A stretch of DNA of 62,851 bases from the NCBI GenBank assembly GCA_018057765.1, contig JAGPDB010000010.1, positions 1-62,851 on the forward strand. Reading direction: 5' to 3'. The notes below the pieces were generated by a model that saw nothing but the letters and a program-made list of their open reading frames with translations, was not told the DNA's origin and ran no database searches. Position numbers and translations under genes: made by a program. This document shows, one piece after another, positions 27,268 to 35,334 of the stretch (position 1 is its first letter; each line of letters starts with the position of its first letter). The stretch comes from Acidimicrobiia bacterium (GTDB taxonomy: Bacteria; Actinomycetota; Acidimicrobiia; IMCC26256; JAGPDB01).

Positions 27268-29086
27268 ATATTGAAATTAAATTATCGTGGAAAATTCTTT
27301 CTAATTCTAATTCTAAAATTGGCAACCCAGGTATAAATTTGTTCAAATTCGGAAAGAGTTGACTATCAATTTTGGTAATTGAGCTGACACCTCTTAATGC
27401 ATTCACCAAAATTAACTCGTCAATACATTCTAGCTCTTCTACAAAGATATCTTTTTCTATTAATGTCAATTCAGTATTGCTGAATTGTTCAAATATAATC
27501 TGTCTAAATATCCCATCAATAACATTCGTACCAAGCAAGGGAGTTAATATTTTGTTATCTTTACGAATAAATACATTTGATCTAGTTGATTCTGTGATTT
27601 TTCCAGATACAACAATTATAGATTCGTCAATGGTTCCAGTCGCCAATAGTTGACCTTGTCTCATAAGTTCTAAGTATTGTTTTCTCGGATATGTTTTTAT
27701 TACCTGAGGTGATCTAATTTCTAAATCTTCAATTGAATCGACAGAAATCCCTAATACCCGAAACTTTTCAAAACTTTCTTTAACTGTATTGCTTTGAATG
27801 CTTATTAATCCATTCATATCTATAGTTAGCTTTAATTGACCAGCGATAATATTACTTTTCTTTAAATATTCAATAATTGCTGCCTTAATTGTACTTTCGT
27901 CTATTGGAATCTCATAAAATTTAATTGAGTTAATTAGACGATTTATATGGTGGTGGTATCCAAATGCAAAATGAATATCTTTTATAAATATTGAAGTAAA
28001 TACATTTGTAGGCGTACACTTTTCTGCTTTTTCAACAAGTAGTTGAAGTCGTTTTGCTTTTAATTGTGTTTCCTTAAATTCTTCTTCAGAAATTGATCGA
28101 GATGTTATTCCTGAACCAACACCTATTGTTGTTTTGTTGTTTTGAAATTCGATTCCTCTAATCGCGACACTTAAATCACATTCATTTTTTTCTAAATCAA
28201 TCCAGCCTAAAGCTCCACAATATAAACCTCTATCATTATTTTCATAATCATCAATAACTTTTAAAACTCTTGGTTTAGGTGTACCAGTAACTGATGCTAT
28301 TGGCATAAGTTCTAAAATGCATTTTTTTATATCGAAATTATCTTCAAGCGTTCCGATAATAGAAGAATTCATTTGTACCAAACCTGGGTGCGCTGTTATC
28401 TTATGGAAATCAACAACTTTTATAGTTCCGGGCCTGCAGACTCGAGCTAGATCAGATCGCACTAAATCTACGACCATTGTGTTCTCCTCGTGGTCCTTCT
28501 CATTATTATTCAGCTCATCGTACGTTTGTGCTGTTCCTTTAATTGGTTGAGAAAGTATTTGATTATTTTTTATTGATATAAATCTTTCAGGTGATAATGA
28601 AAGATAAGAGAAACTAGGAGAGTAATGAAAAAACCTGAATTCACATTCATGATCGAATATGCTTTGTATTGCAACTTTAATAGGGTCAACTATCTTATCG
28701 ATATATAATTTGCGAGTTAAATTTATTAGAAAGTAATTTCCTCTTTCCGTATCGCCAATTATCTGGCCACATTTAGTTATAAATTCTTTATCGCTCATAT
28801 TCGTTTGCCAAATTAAATCGGTGGAGTCATCTAAATAGTTGTTTATATAATCAATATCTTTTTGTAGAGAAAAATATTGTACATCCTTCCATTTATACCA
28901 ATGGCCAGATTTTGAGTCATAACTTTGAAAGCCAGTTACGAAAGATCCTGACGGAACCTCTTCAAGATGCTTATATTCTGCTTCTATATTCGTATACAAT
29001 TGCGTAGAAGAATTTTTTTTGATTATGCAAAACTGCATATTTTCACGACTGGCTATTGATAAAGCTTTTAGAAAATCCACATCCAT
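27251..29086 (-). CDS. pabB: Fused aminodeoxychorismate synthase component I / aminodeoxychorismate lyase
   Basis: Folate-branch fusion of 611 residues. The chorismate-binding part (about 60-355) carries PIKGTA (181-186), whose Lys183 marks PabB rather than TrpE, plus VDLVRSDLARVCRPG and GVGSGITSRS. The C-terminal part (about 360-611) is a PLP class IV aminotransferase fold with the catalytic lysine at 464 (VIKTYPRKQY) and ESTRSNVF. It should convert chorismate to aminodeoxychorismate and then p-aminobenzoate and pyruvate. A glutaminase (PabA) is not nearby. TAGCAT lies six bases before ATG, so the mRNA is probably leaderless. Confidence 0.93.
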   Translation of the reverse strand: MDVDFLKALSIASRENMQFCIIKKNSSTQLYTNIEAEYKHLEEVPSGSFVTGFQSYDSKSGHWYKWKDVQYFSLQKDIDYINNYLDDSTDLIWQTNMSDKEFITKCGQIIGDTERGNYFLINLTRKLYIDKIVDPIKVAIQSIFDHECEFRFFHYSPSFSYLSLSPERFISIKNNQILSQPIKGTAQTYDELNNNEKDHEENTMVVDLVRSDLARVCRPGTIKVVDFHKITAHPGLVQMNSSIIGTLEDNFDIKKCILELMPIASVTGTPKPRVLKVIDDYENNDRGLYCGALGWIDLEKNECDLSVAIRGIEFQNNKTTIGVGSGITSRSISEEEFKETQLKAKRLQLLVEKAEKCTPTNVFTSIFIKDIHFAFGYHHHINRLINSIKFYEIPIDESTIKAAIIEYLKKSNIIAGQLKLTIDMNGLISIQSNTVKESFEKFRVLGISVDSIEDLEIRSPQVIKTYPRKQYLELMRQGQLLATGTIDESIIVVSGKITESTRSNVFIRKDNKILTPLLGTNVIDGIFRQIIFEQFSNTELTLIEKDIFVEELECIDELILVNALRGVSSITKIDSQLFPNLNKFIPGLPILELELERIFHDNLISIFNECE

Positions 29087-29092
29087 TCTTAA

Positions 29093-29098
29093 ATGCTA
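29093..29098 (-). promoter_or_regulatory. -10 box of the pabB fusion gene, leaderless type
   Basis: On the minus strand TAGCAT is followed by six bases and the ATG at 29086. Confidence 0.45.
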
Positions 29099-29156
29099 GT
29101 TTCACAATGTGCTCTAATGGTATCTGGCATGAGTATTCCAGTTAGAATTAATTAAT

Positions 29157-30587
29157 ATGCTTATGTTGATACCAATGTTTCGAAGATTTATGAGTAGATT
29201 TTTGCTAGCTGTAATAATTAGTATTGTTTTATCTAGTATTGGTATAGTCGCAGTGAACGCAATGATCAATTCAAGATTTGATGCGTTAAGACGGACACAA
29301 GCAAATGTTGCAGCTGATACAGCACTTAGCGAGCCTGCAAACTATTTACTTATAGGTTCAGACTCTCGAGAATTTGCTACTTCGGATGCTGATAAAGATA
29401 AATTTTCAGATGCCTCTGGAGAAAGTGGCCAACGTTCCGATACCATGATGATAATTCACGTCGATCCGAAACAGAAAAAGACACTTATCATGGCTATTAG
29501 ACGCGATTCTAAAGTAAAAATACCAGGTATTGGCACCCAAAAGATAAATGCTGCTTTTAATAAAGACATCGGTGGAGGAGTGGACAAACTAATTGAGACA
29601 ATAGATGTTAATTTTGGTATACCAATTCAACATTATATAAATATGGATTTTCAAAGTTTTCAGGAAATCGTGAAAGCAGTTGGTCCTGTTAATGTATATT
29701 TCCCTTATCCATCGAGGGATAAATTATCTGGACTAGATACCGCAGGAAAGAGTGGATGCTTAGGGTTAGATGGACCACTCGCACTCTCATATGTGAGATC
29801 ACGTCATTTTGAAGAACTGAAAAAAGGAAAATGGGTAGAGGACCCTTCATCTGCTGTTGGTCGAATTGTTCGCCAGCAAGACTTTATGAAACGTGTTGCA
29901 TCTATTGCTATAAAGGAATCGTTTACAGATCCTTTGGCAGGACGTAATGTTGTTGATGGTGTTGCAAAGAACTTAGAAGTTGATCAGAACTTTGATAAAA
30001 ATGCTATTTTTAAATTAATGAATACCTTTAAAGGAGTGGATCCGAACGATACAAACCATGTAGTTTTTGAAACATTACCTGCTAATTCAAAATATGAAAA
30101 CGGTGTGTCATACGATATAATTGATTATAAGAGTGCTGAACCACTATTAGCAGAATTTAGAAATTTAACTTCTTCTTCTCCAGCAATTACAATTTTACCA
30201 AAACCAAAAAATATTAAACTTCGAGTTCTTAACACGACAGCTACCGCAGGCTTGGCAAAGAAAGTCGACTCAGAATTTACATCATTTGGTTTTGTCTCAG
30301 CGGGATCGGGAAATGCTTCGCTGATTGAACGAAATGAGATCCATTACAATACTAAATCTAAAGCGAAAGCAGAATTAGTTGCAAAATATGTTGATGCTAC
30401 ATTAATTTTAGATAATCAAATCAAAGATGCTGATGTTGTCCTATATTTAGGCACAAACTATAAAAACTTAATTGATCCTAAAGCTCCAACAACGACCACA
30501 TCCACACTACCCACTAGCAAAGTAAAAAACACCACTCCTACAAACGATGTTGTAGGTAATGATCCATCATTAGAATGTAAAGCATAA
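29157..30587 (+). CDS. LytR-CpsA-Psr family wall-polymer ligase
   Basis: Membrane-anchored LCP enzyme of 476 residues that transfers a lipid-linked glycopolymer to peptidoglycan outside the cell. There is an N-terminal membrane helix (about 14-34). The LCP domain (about 60-235) has YLLIGSDSRE, SDTMMIIHVDPKQKK, the basic motif IRRDSKVKIPG, KINAAFNKDIGGG and LSYVRSRHFEE. A C-terminal LytR_C domain (about 355-450) is followed by a Thr-rich linker (TTTTSTLPTS). ATG codons at 29157, 29163 and 29175 are all possible. TAGAAT is eight bases before the first. It heads the sugar-polymer genes that follow. Confidence 0.92.
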   Translation: MLMLIPMFRRFMSRFLLAVIISIVLSSIGIVAVNAMINSRFDALRRTQANVAADTALSEPANYLLIGSDSREFATSDADKDKFSDASGESGQRSDTMMIIHVDPKQKKTLIMAIRRDSKVKIPGIGTQKINAAFNKDIGGGVDKLIETIDVNFGIPIQHYINMDFQSFQEIVKAVGPVNVYFPYPSRDKLSGLDTAGKSGCLGLDGPLALSYVRSRHFEELKKGKWVEDPSSAVGRIVRQQDFMKRVASIAIKESFTDPLAGRNVVDGVAKNLEVDQNFDKNAIFKLMNTFKGVDPNDTNHVVFETLPANSKYENGVSYDIIDYKSAEPLLAEFRNLTSSSPAITILPKPKNIKLRVLNTTATAGLAKKVDSEFTSFGFVSAGSGNASLIERNEIHYNTKSKAKAELVAKYVDATLILDNQIKDADVVLYLGTNYKNLIDPKAPTTTTSTLPTSKVKNTTPTNDVVGNDPSLECKA

Positions 30588-30589
30588 TC

Positions 30590-31441
30590 ATGGCAAAAAT
30601 AAAAGTCTTAATTGCTGGTGTTAACGGTCAAGTAGGTAGTGCGGTAAAAGAGCTTTTAAGTACTAATGAAAAATTTGAAATCTACGGATTTAACCATAGT
30701 GAATTTGATATTTCTTCACGTAATAGTGTTAGGAATATAATCTACGAATTGATACCAGACGTTATAGTTAATGCCGCTGCAATGACGAATGTTGATCTTT
30801 GTGAAACTGAGCAAAATAAGGCTTATAATATAAATTCATTGGGGGCTAGAAACCTAATGCAAGCTGCAAATGAAATTAATGCTCATCTAATACACCTATC
30901 AACAGATTATGTTTTTGATGGCGAAAAAAAATCTCCTTACACTGAATTCGATATTCCAAATCCACAATCAGTTTATGCAACAAGTAAATTAGGTGGAGAT
31001 AATGAAATTCTTATATACGATAAATCAACAGTACTAAGAGTTGCATGGGTATTTGGTAATAAAAAAGGTGATTTCTTTTCATGGGTATTAGATGGAGTTA
31101 AGAATAATACAATCAAATCATTAATAGGTGACGCAGTTTGTACTCCAACGTATTCAAATGATATTGCATACGTAATTAATTATGTAATATTAAATAGAAT
31201 ATTTGGTTTAATAAATGTCGCAAATACTGGAGAAACAACCCGATTAGAGATGGGTAACATATTTTTAAAAAAGCTGGGAATTGATGTTGAGCTAAATTCG
31301 ATAACAACGCAATCTTTAAATAGACCAGCGAAACGACCGCTATATTCTTCTTTGGAAACAAATACATTAAATATTGTAACTGGTATTTCAATGAGGAATT
31401 GGCAAGATGCTCTAGAAGAACATATAGAAAAGTTTAAATAA
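30590..31441 (+). CDS. rfbD: dTDP-4-dehydrorhamnose reductase
   Basis: Last enzyme of dTDP-L-rhamnose synthesis, a short-chain reductase of 283 residues. The NAD(P)-binding loop is GVNGQVGSA (10-18), followed by HLSTDYVFDGEK (about 102-113) and the catalytic pair Tyr129/Lys133 in YATSK. It begins two bases after the LCP gene and is followed one base later by a glycosyltransferase. rfbA, rfbB and rfbC are not in the window. Confidence 0.93.
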   Translation: MAKIKVLIAGVNGQVGSAVKELLSTNEKFEIYGFNHSEFDISSRNSVRNIIYELIPDVIVNAAAMTNVDLCETEQNKAYNINSLGARNLMQAANEINAHLIHLSTDYVFDGEKKSPYTEFDIPNPQSVYATSKLGGDNEILIYDKSTVLRVAWVFGNKKGDFFSWVLDGVKNNTIKSLIGDAVCTPTYSNDIAYVINYVILNRIFGLINVANTGETTRLEMGNIFLKKLGIDVELNSITTQSLNRPAKRPLYSSLETNTLNIVTGISMRNWQDALEEHIEKFK

Positions 31442-31442
31442 T

Positions 31443-32300
31443 ATGACTGCTAATAAAGAATATAGTGCTGTAATCGTAGAATACAATAGTGGAGATTATC
31501 TTTTTTCTTGCATTGATTCATTGATGAATCAAACGTTATTGCCAAAAAAGATTGTTGTAGTTAATAACGGAACTAGTAGAACTACATTAACAAAACTACA
31601 AAAATATGACAGAGTACATGTAATTAACCCATCAAAAAATCTTGGATATGCAAAAGCTGCAAATTTAGGTATTGCAAATACAGAATCTGAGATCGTTGCA
31701 ACATTAAACCCAGACATAAACTTAGACCCAGATTGTGCACAAATATTAGTCGAATATCTTAAAGAGAATAATAGAGTTGCTGTAATTGGGCCTATGATTT
31801 TTCAAACAGATGGCTCAATATATCCATCTGCGCGTAAAGACCCTTCAATCAAAATTGCTATAGGTCATGCGATATTTAGTTTATTTAAAAAAAATAATAG
31901 ATTCTCAAATGAATATAGAAATTCTAATATAGAAAAAGATTTGCCAAGCAAAGTTGACTGGTTAAGTGGTGCAGCATTGTTTTTGCAAAGAAAACCATTA
32001 GATGAAGTTGGATTATGGGATGAGAGATACTTTATGTATTGCGAGGATATAGATCTTTGTAATTCTTTTAGGGAAAAAGGATATGATTGTATATACGAGC
32101 CAAGAGCAAAGATAGTTCATGCAGGTGGAATCTCTACAAGTAAAACTCCAATAAAATTACTATTTTTTCATCATAAAAGCTTATATCTTTACACAGTCAA
32201 AAAGTATCATAATAAACCTATAATTAAACCCTTGGCATTAGTATTTATTGGATTTAGATTTCCATTTGCCGTTATTAAACGTAATATTAATATAGACTAA
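31443..32300 (+). CDS. GT2 glycosyltransferase (rhamnosyltransferase-like)
   Basis: GT-A fold glycosyltransferase of 285 residues without strong membrane segments. Motifs are SAVIVEYNSGDYL at the start, NLGYAKAANLGIA, the DxD-type NPDINLDPDC (about 92-101), DWLSGAALFL, and YFMYCEDIDLC with the likely catalytic acid. This pattern matches WbbL-type rhamnosyltransferases, which fits the adjacent rfbD. The acceptor is unknown. It sits in a tight operon with neighbours within five bases on each side. Confidence 0.88.
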   Translation: MTANKEYSAVIVEYNSGDYLFSCIDSLMNQTLLPKKIVVVNNGTSRTTLTKLQKYDRVHVINPSKNLGYAKAANLGIANTESEIVATLNPDINLDPDCAQILVEYLKENNRVAVIGPMIFQTDGSIYPSARKDPSIKIAIGHAIFSLFKKNNRFSNEYRNSNIEKDLPSKVDWLSGAALFLQRKPLDEVGLWDERYFMYCEDIDLCNSFREKGYDCIYEPRAKIVHAGGISTSKTPIKLLFFHHKSLYLYTVKKYHNKPIIKPLALVFIGFRFPFAVIKRNINID

Positions 32301-32304
32301 GACA

Positions 32305-33387
32305 ATGAAAGCAATAATTCTCGTAGGTGGCCAAGGTACAAGAATGAGGCCGTTAACTTTAGATTTACCAAAGCCATTGTTGCCAATTGCAAATATAGCC
32401 TTTATTACTAGGCAATTATTGTGGCTTAAACAGTATGGTATTTATGATGTAGTTTTGTCACTTTGCTATTTACCTGATCAGTTTGTCGAATATTTTGATA
32501 AAAATCCAATAGAAAATATGAAAATTTCATATATCGTTGAAGATTCACCTTTAGGAACAGGTGGTGCTATCAAATACTCAGCTGGTGAAATTCAAGATTC
32601 TGTGATTGTTTGTAATGGTGACGTTCTTACAGAAATTGATCTGCAAGAACTTATTGATTTACATAACTCAAAAAATTCTTTAGCAACAATTGCTTTGACT
32701 AAGGTTGAAGATCCAAGTGCATTTGGTGTTGTTCCAACAAATGCAGATAGACAAGTTGTTGCATTTGTTGAGAAACCATCAAAGCAAAATGCGCCTAGTC
32801 ATTGGATCAACGCTGGTATATATGTATTATCGAAAGACTTCCTTGACATTATCCCTGAGGGTATACAAGTTTCGATAGAACGAGAAACATTTCCCAAAGC
32901 AATTCTTCAAGGCTCTCTGTATGCTTTAGAATCTGACGAATATTGGCTGGACATAGGAACTGTAGATAAATATATACAAGCGCATACTTATATTCTTAAC
33001 AAACTTTCTAGTACATCTAATAATGAGACCTATCGTGAAGTATCTAATAACATTTTTAGCGATGGCGCTGTTGATCTAGGAAAGGATGTAGTTGTATTAT
33101 CAAAATGCCTGCTTGGAGATGGTACAAAAATTGGTGATAATACTATTTTGGACAATGTAACTATCGGTAAAAATGTAGAAGTATCCAAAAATGTTAAAAT
33201 AATTAATTCAGTTATATATGATGGCGCTGTTATAAATTCCGATGTTAATATATATGACAGTATTATAGGAAATAACGCATTGATAAGTGAAGGCGTTTCA
33301 TTAAGTGAACTTTGTGTCATTGGCTCAAACGAGAAACTAGCTCCTGGGGAGAGTCTCGTTGCCAAAAGAGTTCCTTCGAACGAATAG
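32305..33387 (+). CDS. Sugar-1-phosphate nucleotidyltransferase
   Basis: Pyrophosphorylase of 360 residues that joins a sugar-1-phosphate to an NTP. It has GGQGTRMRPLT (about 8-18) with KPLLP, CNGDVLTEID as the metal-binding GD motif, and a C-terminal left-handed beta-helix of I/V/N-rich hexapeptide repeats (DNTILDNVTIGKNVEV). The repeat domain is typical of mannose-1-phosphate guanylyltransferase-like enzymes, and phosphomannomutase and phosphomannose isomerase genes occur 14-16 kb away. Glucose-1-phosphate thymidylyltransferase remains possible given the rfbD neighbour. Confidence 0.85.
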   Translation: MKAIILVGGQGTRMRPLTLDLPKPLLPIANIAFITRQLLWLKQYGIYDVVLSLCYLPDQFVEYFDKNPIENMKISYIVEDSPLGTGGAIKYSAGEIQDSVIVCNGDVLTEIDLQELIDLHNSKNSLATIALTKVEDPSAFGVVPTNADRQVVAFVEKPSKQNAPSHWINAGIYVLSKDFLDIIPEGIQVSIERETFPKAILQGSLYALESDEYWLDIGTVDKYIQAHTYILNKLSSTSNNETYREVSNNIFSDGAVDLGKDVVVLSKCLLGDGTKIGDNTILDNVTIGKNVEVSKNVKIINSVIYDGAVINSDVNIYDSIIGNNALISEGVSLSELCVIGSNEKLAPGESLVAKRVPSNE

Positions 33388-33399
33388 AATATTGCACTT

Positions 33400-34341
33400 A
33401 TGCTCATTATGATTACCGGTGGAGCCGGATTTATTGGTTCAAACCTTACAGACAGACTTTTAGCAGAAGGTCACGATGTTGAAGTAGTAGACGATTTATC
33501 AAGTGGTTCTTTAACAAACCTTTCTGAAGCCAGACGCGTTGGTAAAAGGAAATTTTCTTTCCATCGTTTGGATATTAAAACACGTGCTGTTACTGATTTG
33601 ATAGCATCACGTAAACCAGAGATTGTAATTCATTTAGCAGCACAAACCGACGTTAAAACAAGTATAGATAACCCAATCTTTGACGCAAATACCAACATTA
33701 TCGGAACACTAAATGTTTTAGAAGGTTGTGTAAAAGCCAAAGTTAAAAAAATTATCTTTGCTGCAAGTGCTGCAATATATGGTGATCCACAAACACTTCC
33801 AATACGTGAAGGTCATCCTATGATTCCACTATCTAACTATGGTGTCTCAAAAAAAGTTATTATCGACTATTTAAACTGCTATAGAAATATGTATGATTTA
33901 GAGTTCGTTGCTTTGGTTCTCTCAAATGTTTATGGCCCAAGACAGTCATTCTCAAATGAAGGTGGAGCTATTGCAAAATTCGCATCCTTGATGATTTCGC
34001 GAGAACGTCCAACAATATATGGCGATGGTAGTCAAACTAGAGATTTTATTTTTATTGATGATGTTGTCGATGCATTTGTTAGGAGTATTGATAAGGGTAG
34101 TGGTTTAGCTATGAACATCGGTACGGGTAAACAAACATCAGTGCAGAGTCTTTTTGACACAATTGCAAAAAGCGTAGGTTACAAAGATCCTCCACGATAT
34201 AGTGATCTCTCAAATGGCGAAATTATAGACTCAGTATTGGACTTTAAACGAGCTGAAGTGCATATTGGCTTTACACCTTTTACTTCATTTGATGATGGTA
34301 TTGGCCGAACTGTCCAATGGTATAAATCTCTAGCTAAATAA
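33400..34341 (+). CDS. NAD-dependent sugar epimerase (UDP-glucose 4-epimerase-like)
   Basis: Extended short-chain dehydrogenase of 313 residues. The N-terminal MITGGAGFIGSNLTDRL binds NAD. Catalytic residues are the serine in AASAAIYGD, Tyr147 and Lys151 (NYGVSKK). SNVYGPRQS and IYGDGSQTRDFIFIDDVVDA are typical of GalE- and RmlB-type enzymes. ATG 33400 or 33409 may be the start. Its last 12 bases overlap the convergent CofE-like gene. It ends the sugar-polymer operon that starts at the LCP gene. Confidence 0.88.
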   Translation: MLIMITGGAGFIGSNLTDRLLAEGHDVEVVDDLSSGSLTNLSEARRVGKRKFSFHRLDIKTRAVTDLIASRKPEIVIHLAAQTDVKTSIDNPIFDANTNIIGTLNVLEGCVKAKVKKIIFAASAAIYGDPQTLPIREGHPMIPLSNYGVSKKVIIDYLNCYRNMYDLEFVALVLSNVYGPRQSFSNEGGAIAKFASLMISRERPTIYGDGSQTRDFIFIDDVVDAFVRSIDKGSGLAMNIGTGKQTSVQSLFDTIAKSVGYKDPPRYSDLSNGEIIDSVLDFKRAEVHIGFTPFTSFDDGIGRTVQWYKSLAK

Positions 34342-34965
34342 CTTTTCATTGTTCGGAGTGATTAGATCTGAGGCTTTTCCATTACCTCTATATTTCTTAT
34401 CTATGCCTCTTAATAGAACTCCGTAAGAATCTGCATCTGACATTACAATCGATGCTGCACTTGCAAGTTCATCACAAATAGCAGTTTTGGTATCTAGCCC
34501 TGATATTCCCATAGCAATACTAATTTTACCTTGTCTAAATGGCCTAAAGATATCTCCATTAATAATCACAGGTATGTCATATCCGTTTAAATGTTTTAAA
34601 GCATTCCGTAAAGAATGCGCTGCTTTATCAATATCGCGAGGTAATAGTATTAAATTTTTTTCATCAAATTCCAAAACACCTGAGTTTTCAGATATAAGTC
34701 CATGTATTGTTTCAGTAATTTTTCTGTCTTTAATTATACGCAAATATCTAATAGATTCATTTTCTATTATGCGTGATTTCTCTTGCTGATTTTCATATTC
34801 AGCAATATTGCATTGAGCCATAGATATAGAGATAGATGAAAAAATGAATACATCTTTTTCTGTAAGTGGGAATAGATCTTCAGGGATAGTCAAAGATACA
34901 GTTTGAGCTAAATCAATTCCGGGTTTTAGTGATTGATTAGTAGCTATTGGATATATTGCTAGCAT
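34330..34965 (-). CDS. Degenerate CofE-like protein (F420:gamma-glutamyl ligase fold)
   Basis: Protein of 211 residues, shorter than the ~250 of CofE/FbiB. It follows the CofE pattern from end to end: LAIYPIATNQSLKPGIDLAQ at the start, DVFIFSSISISMAQ, ESIRYLRIIKDRKITETIHG, LLPRDIDKAAHSLRNAL, INGDIFRPFRQG where CofE has ISDTFGRPWRxG, and CDELASAASIVM. The acidic residue of SDTFGR is displaced (NGDIF), and the ~20-residue loop that usually separates GIAG from DELA in CofE (DxxGRxDxxGRELxVT) is missing. Enzymatic activity as F420-0:glutamate ligase is therefore doubtful. It may be a decayed or repurposed relative. It lies next to wall-polymer genes, not cofactor genes. Confidence 0.6.
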   Translation of the reverse strand: MLAIYPIATNQSLKPGIDLAQTVSLTIPEDLFPLTEKDVFIFSSISISMAQCNIAEYENQQEKSRIIENESIRYLRIIKDRKITETIHGLISENSGVLEFDEKNLILLPRDIDKAAHSLRNALKHLNGYDIPVIINGDIFRPFRQGKISIAMGISGLDTKTAICDELASAASIVMSDADSYGVLLRGIDKKYRGNGKASDLITPNNEKLFS

Positions 34966-34974
34966 TAAATATTT

Positions 34975-35268
34975 TTAATGTATACGGCTTTTTGCTTCTT
35001 TGGCTATTTTTATAGTTGAACTAATTGCATCCTCGCTTCGCTTTATAACTTTACAAATAACGTCGTTAGCAAATGGAGCAACATTATTACTGAATGAATT
35101 TGAAATATTCTCAGCTGTTGTTTCGACTTTTGGTTTAATTTGTTTTTTTACAGTACCTAATTTAGTTGAAATCATTTCACCTTTTTTTGTGATTTGAGTA
35201 AAGCCTATTGCACAGGCACCAAGTGCAATATAAGTACTATTTCTAACATTCTTTTTTATATTTGGCAT
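34975..35268 (-). CDS. Small amphipathic helical protein, unknown
   Basis: Protein of 97 residues, rich in K, S, T and I. One weakly hydrophobic stretch near 12-24 (YIALGACAIGF) is followed by long amphipathic helices (about 40-95) containing KPKVETTAENISNSF and SEDAISSTIKIAKEAKSR. This resembles phasin-like or membrane-surface helical proteins but I cannot name a family. The gene starts ten bases upstream of the CofE-like gene and shares a divergent promoter region with the large glycosyltransferase. Confidence 0.55.
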   Translation of the reverse strand: MPNIKKNVRNSTYIALGACAIGFTQITKKGEMISTKLGTVKKQIKPKVETTAENISNSFSNNVAPFANDVICKVIKRSEDAISSTIKIAKEAKSRIH

Positions 35269-35274
35269 ATTTTG

Positions 35275-35280
35275 AGTCTA
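35275..35280 (-). promoter_or_regulatory. -10 box of the 97-residue gene, leaderless type
   Basis: TAGACT on the minus strand lies six bases before the ATG at 35268. Confidence 0.5.
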
Positions 35281-35290
35281 ATCTTATTTT

Positions 35291-35306
35291 GCTTGCAAGT
35301 GCAAGC
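35291..35306. promoter_or_regulatory. Palindromic operator candidate between divergent promoters
   Basis: GCTTGCA (35291-35297) and TGCAAGC (35300-35306) form a 7-bp inverted repeat around AG. It covers the -35 positions of both divergent leaderless promoters, which is where a dimeric repressor could control both sides. Confidence 0.5.
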
Positions 35307-35322
35307 GGAGAATGTGTTCTGA

Positions 35323-35328
35323 TATAAT
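35323..35328 (+). promoter_or_regulatory. -10 box of the giant glycosyltransferase gene, leaderless type
   Basis: A consensus TATAAT lies six bases before the GTG start at 35335. Confidence 0.65.
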
Positions 35329-35334
35329 GAACGA

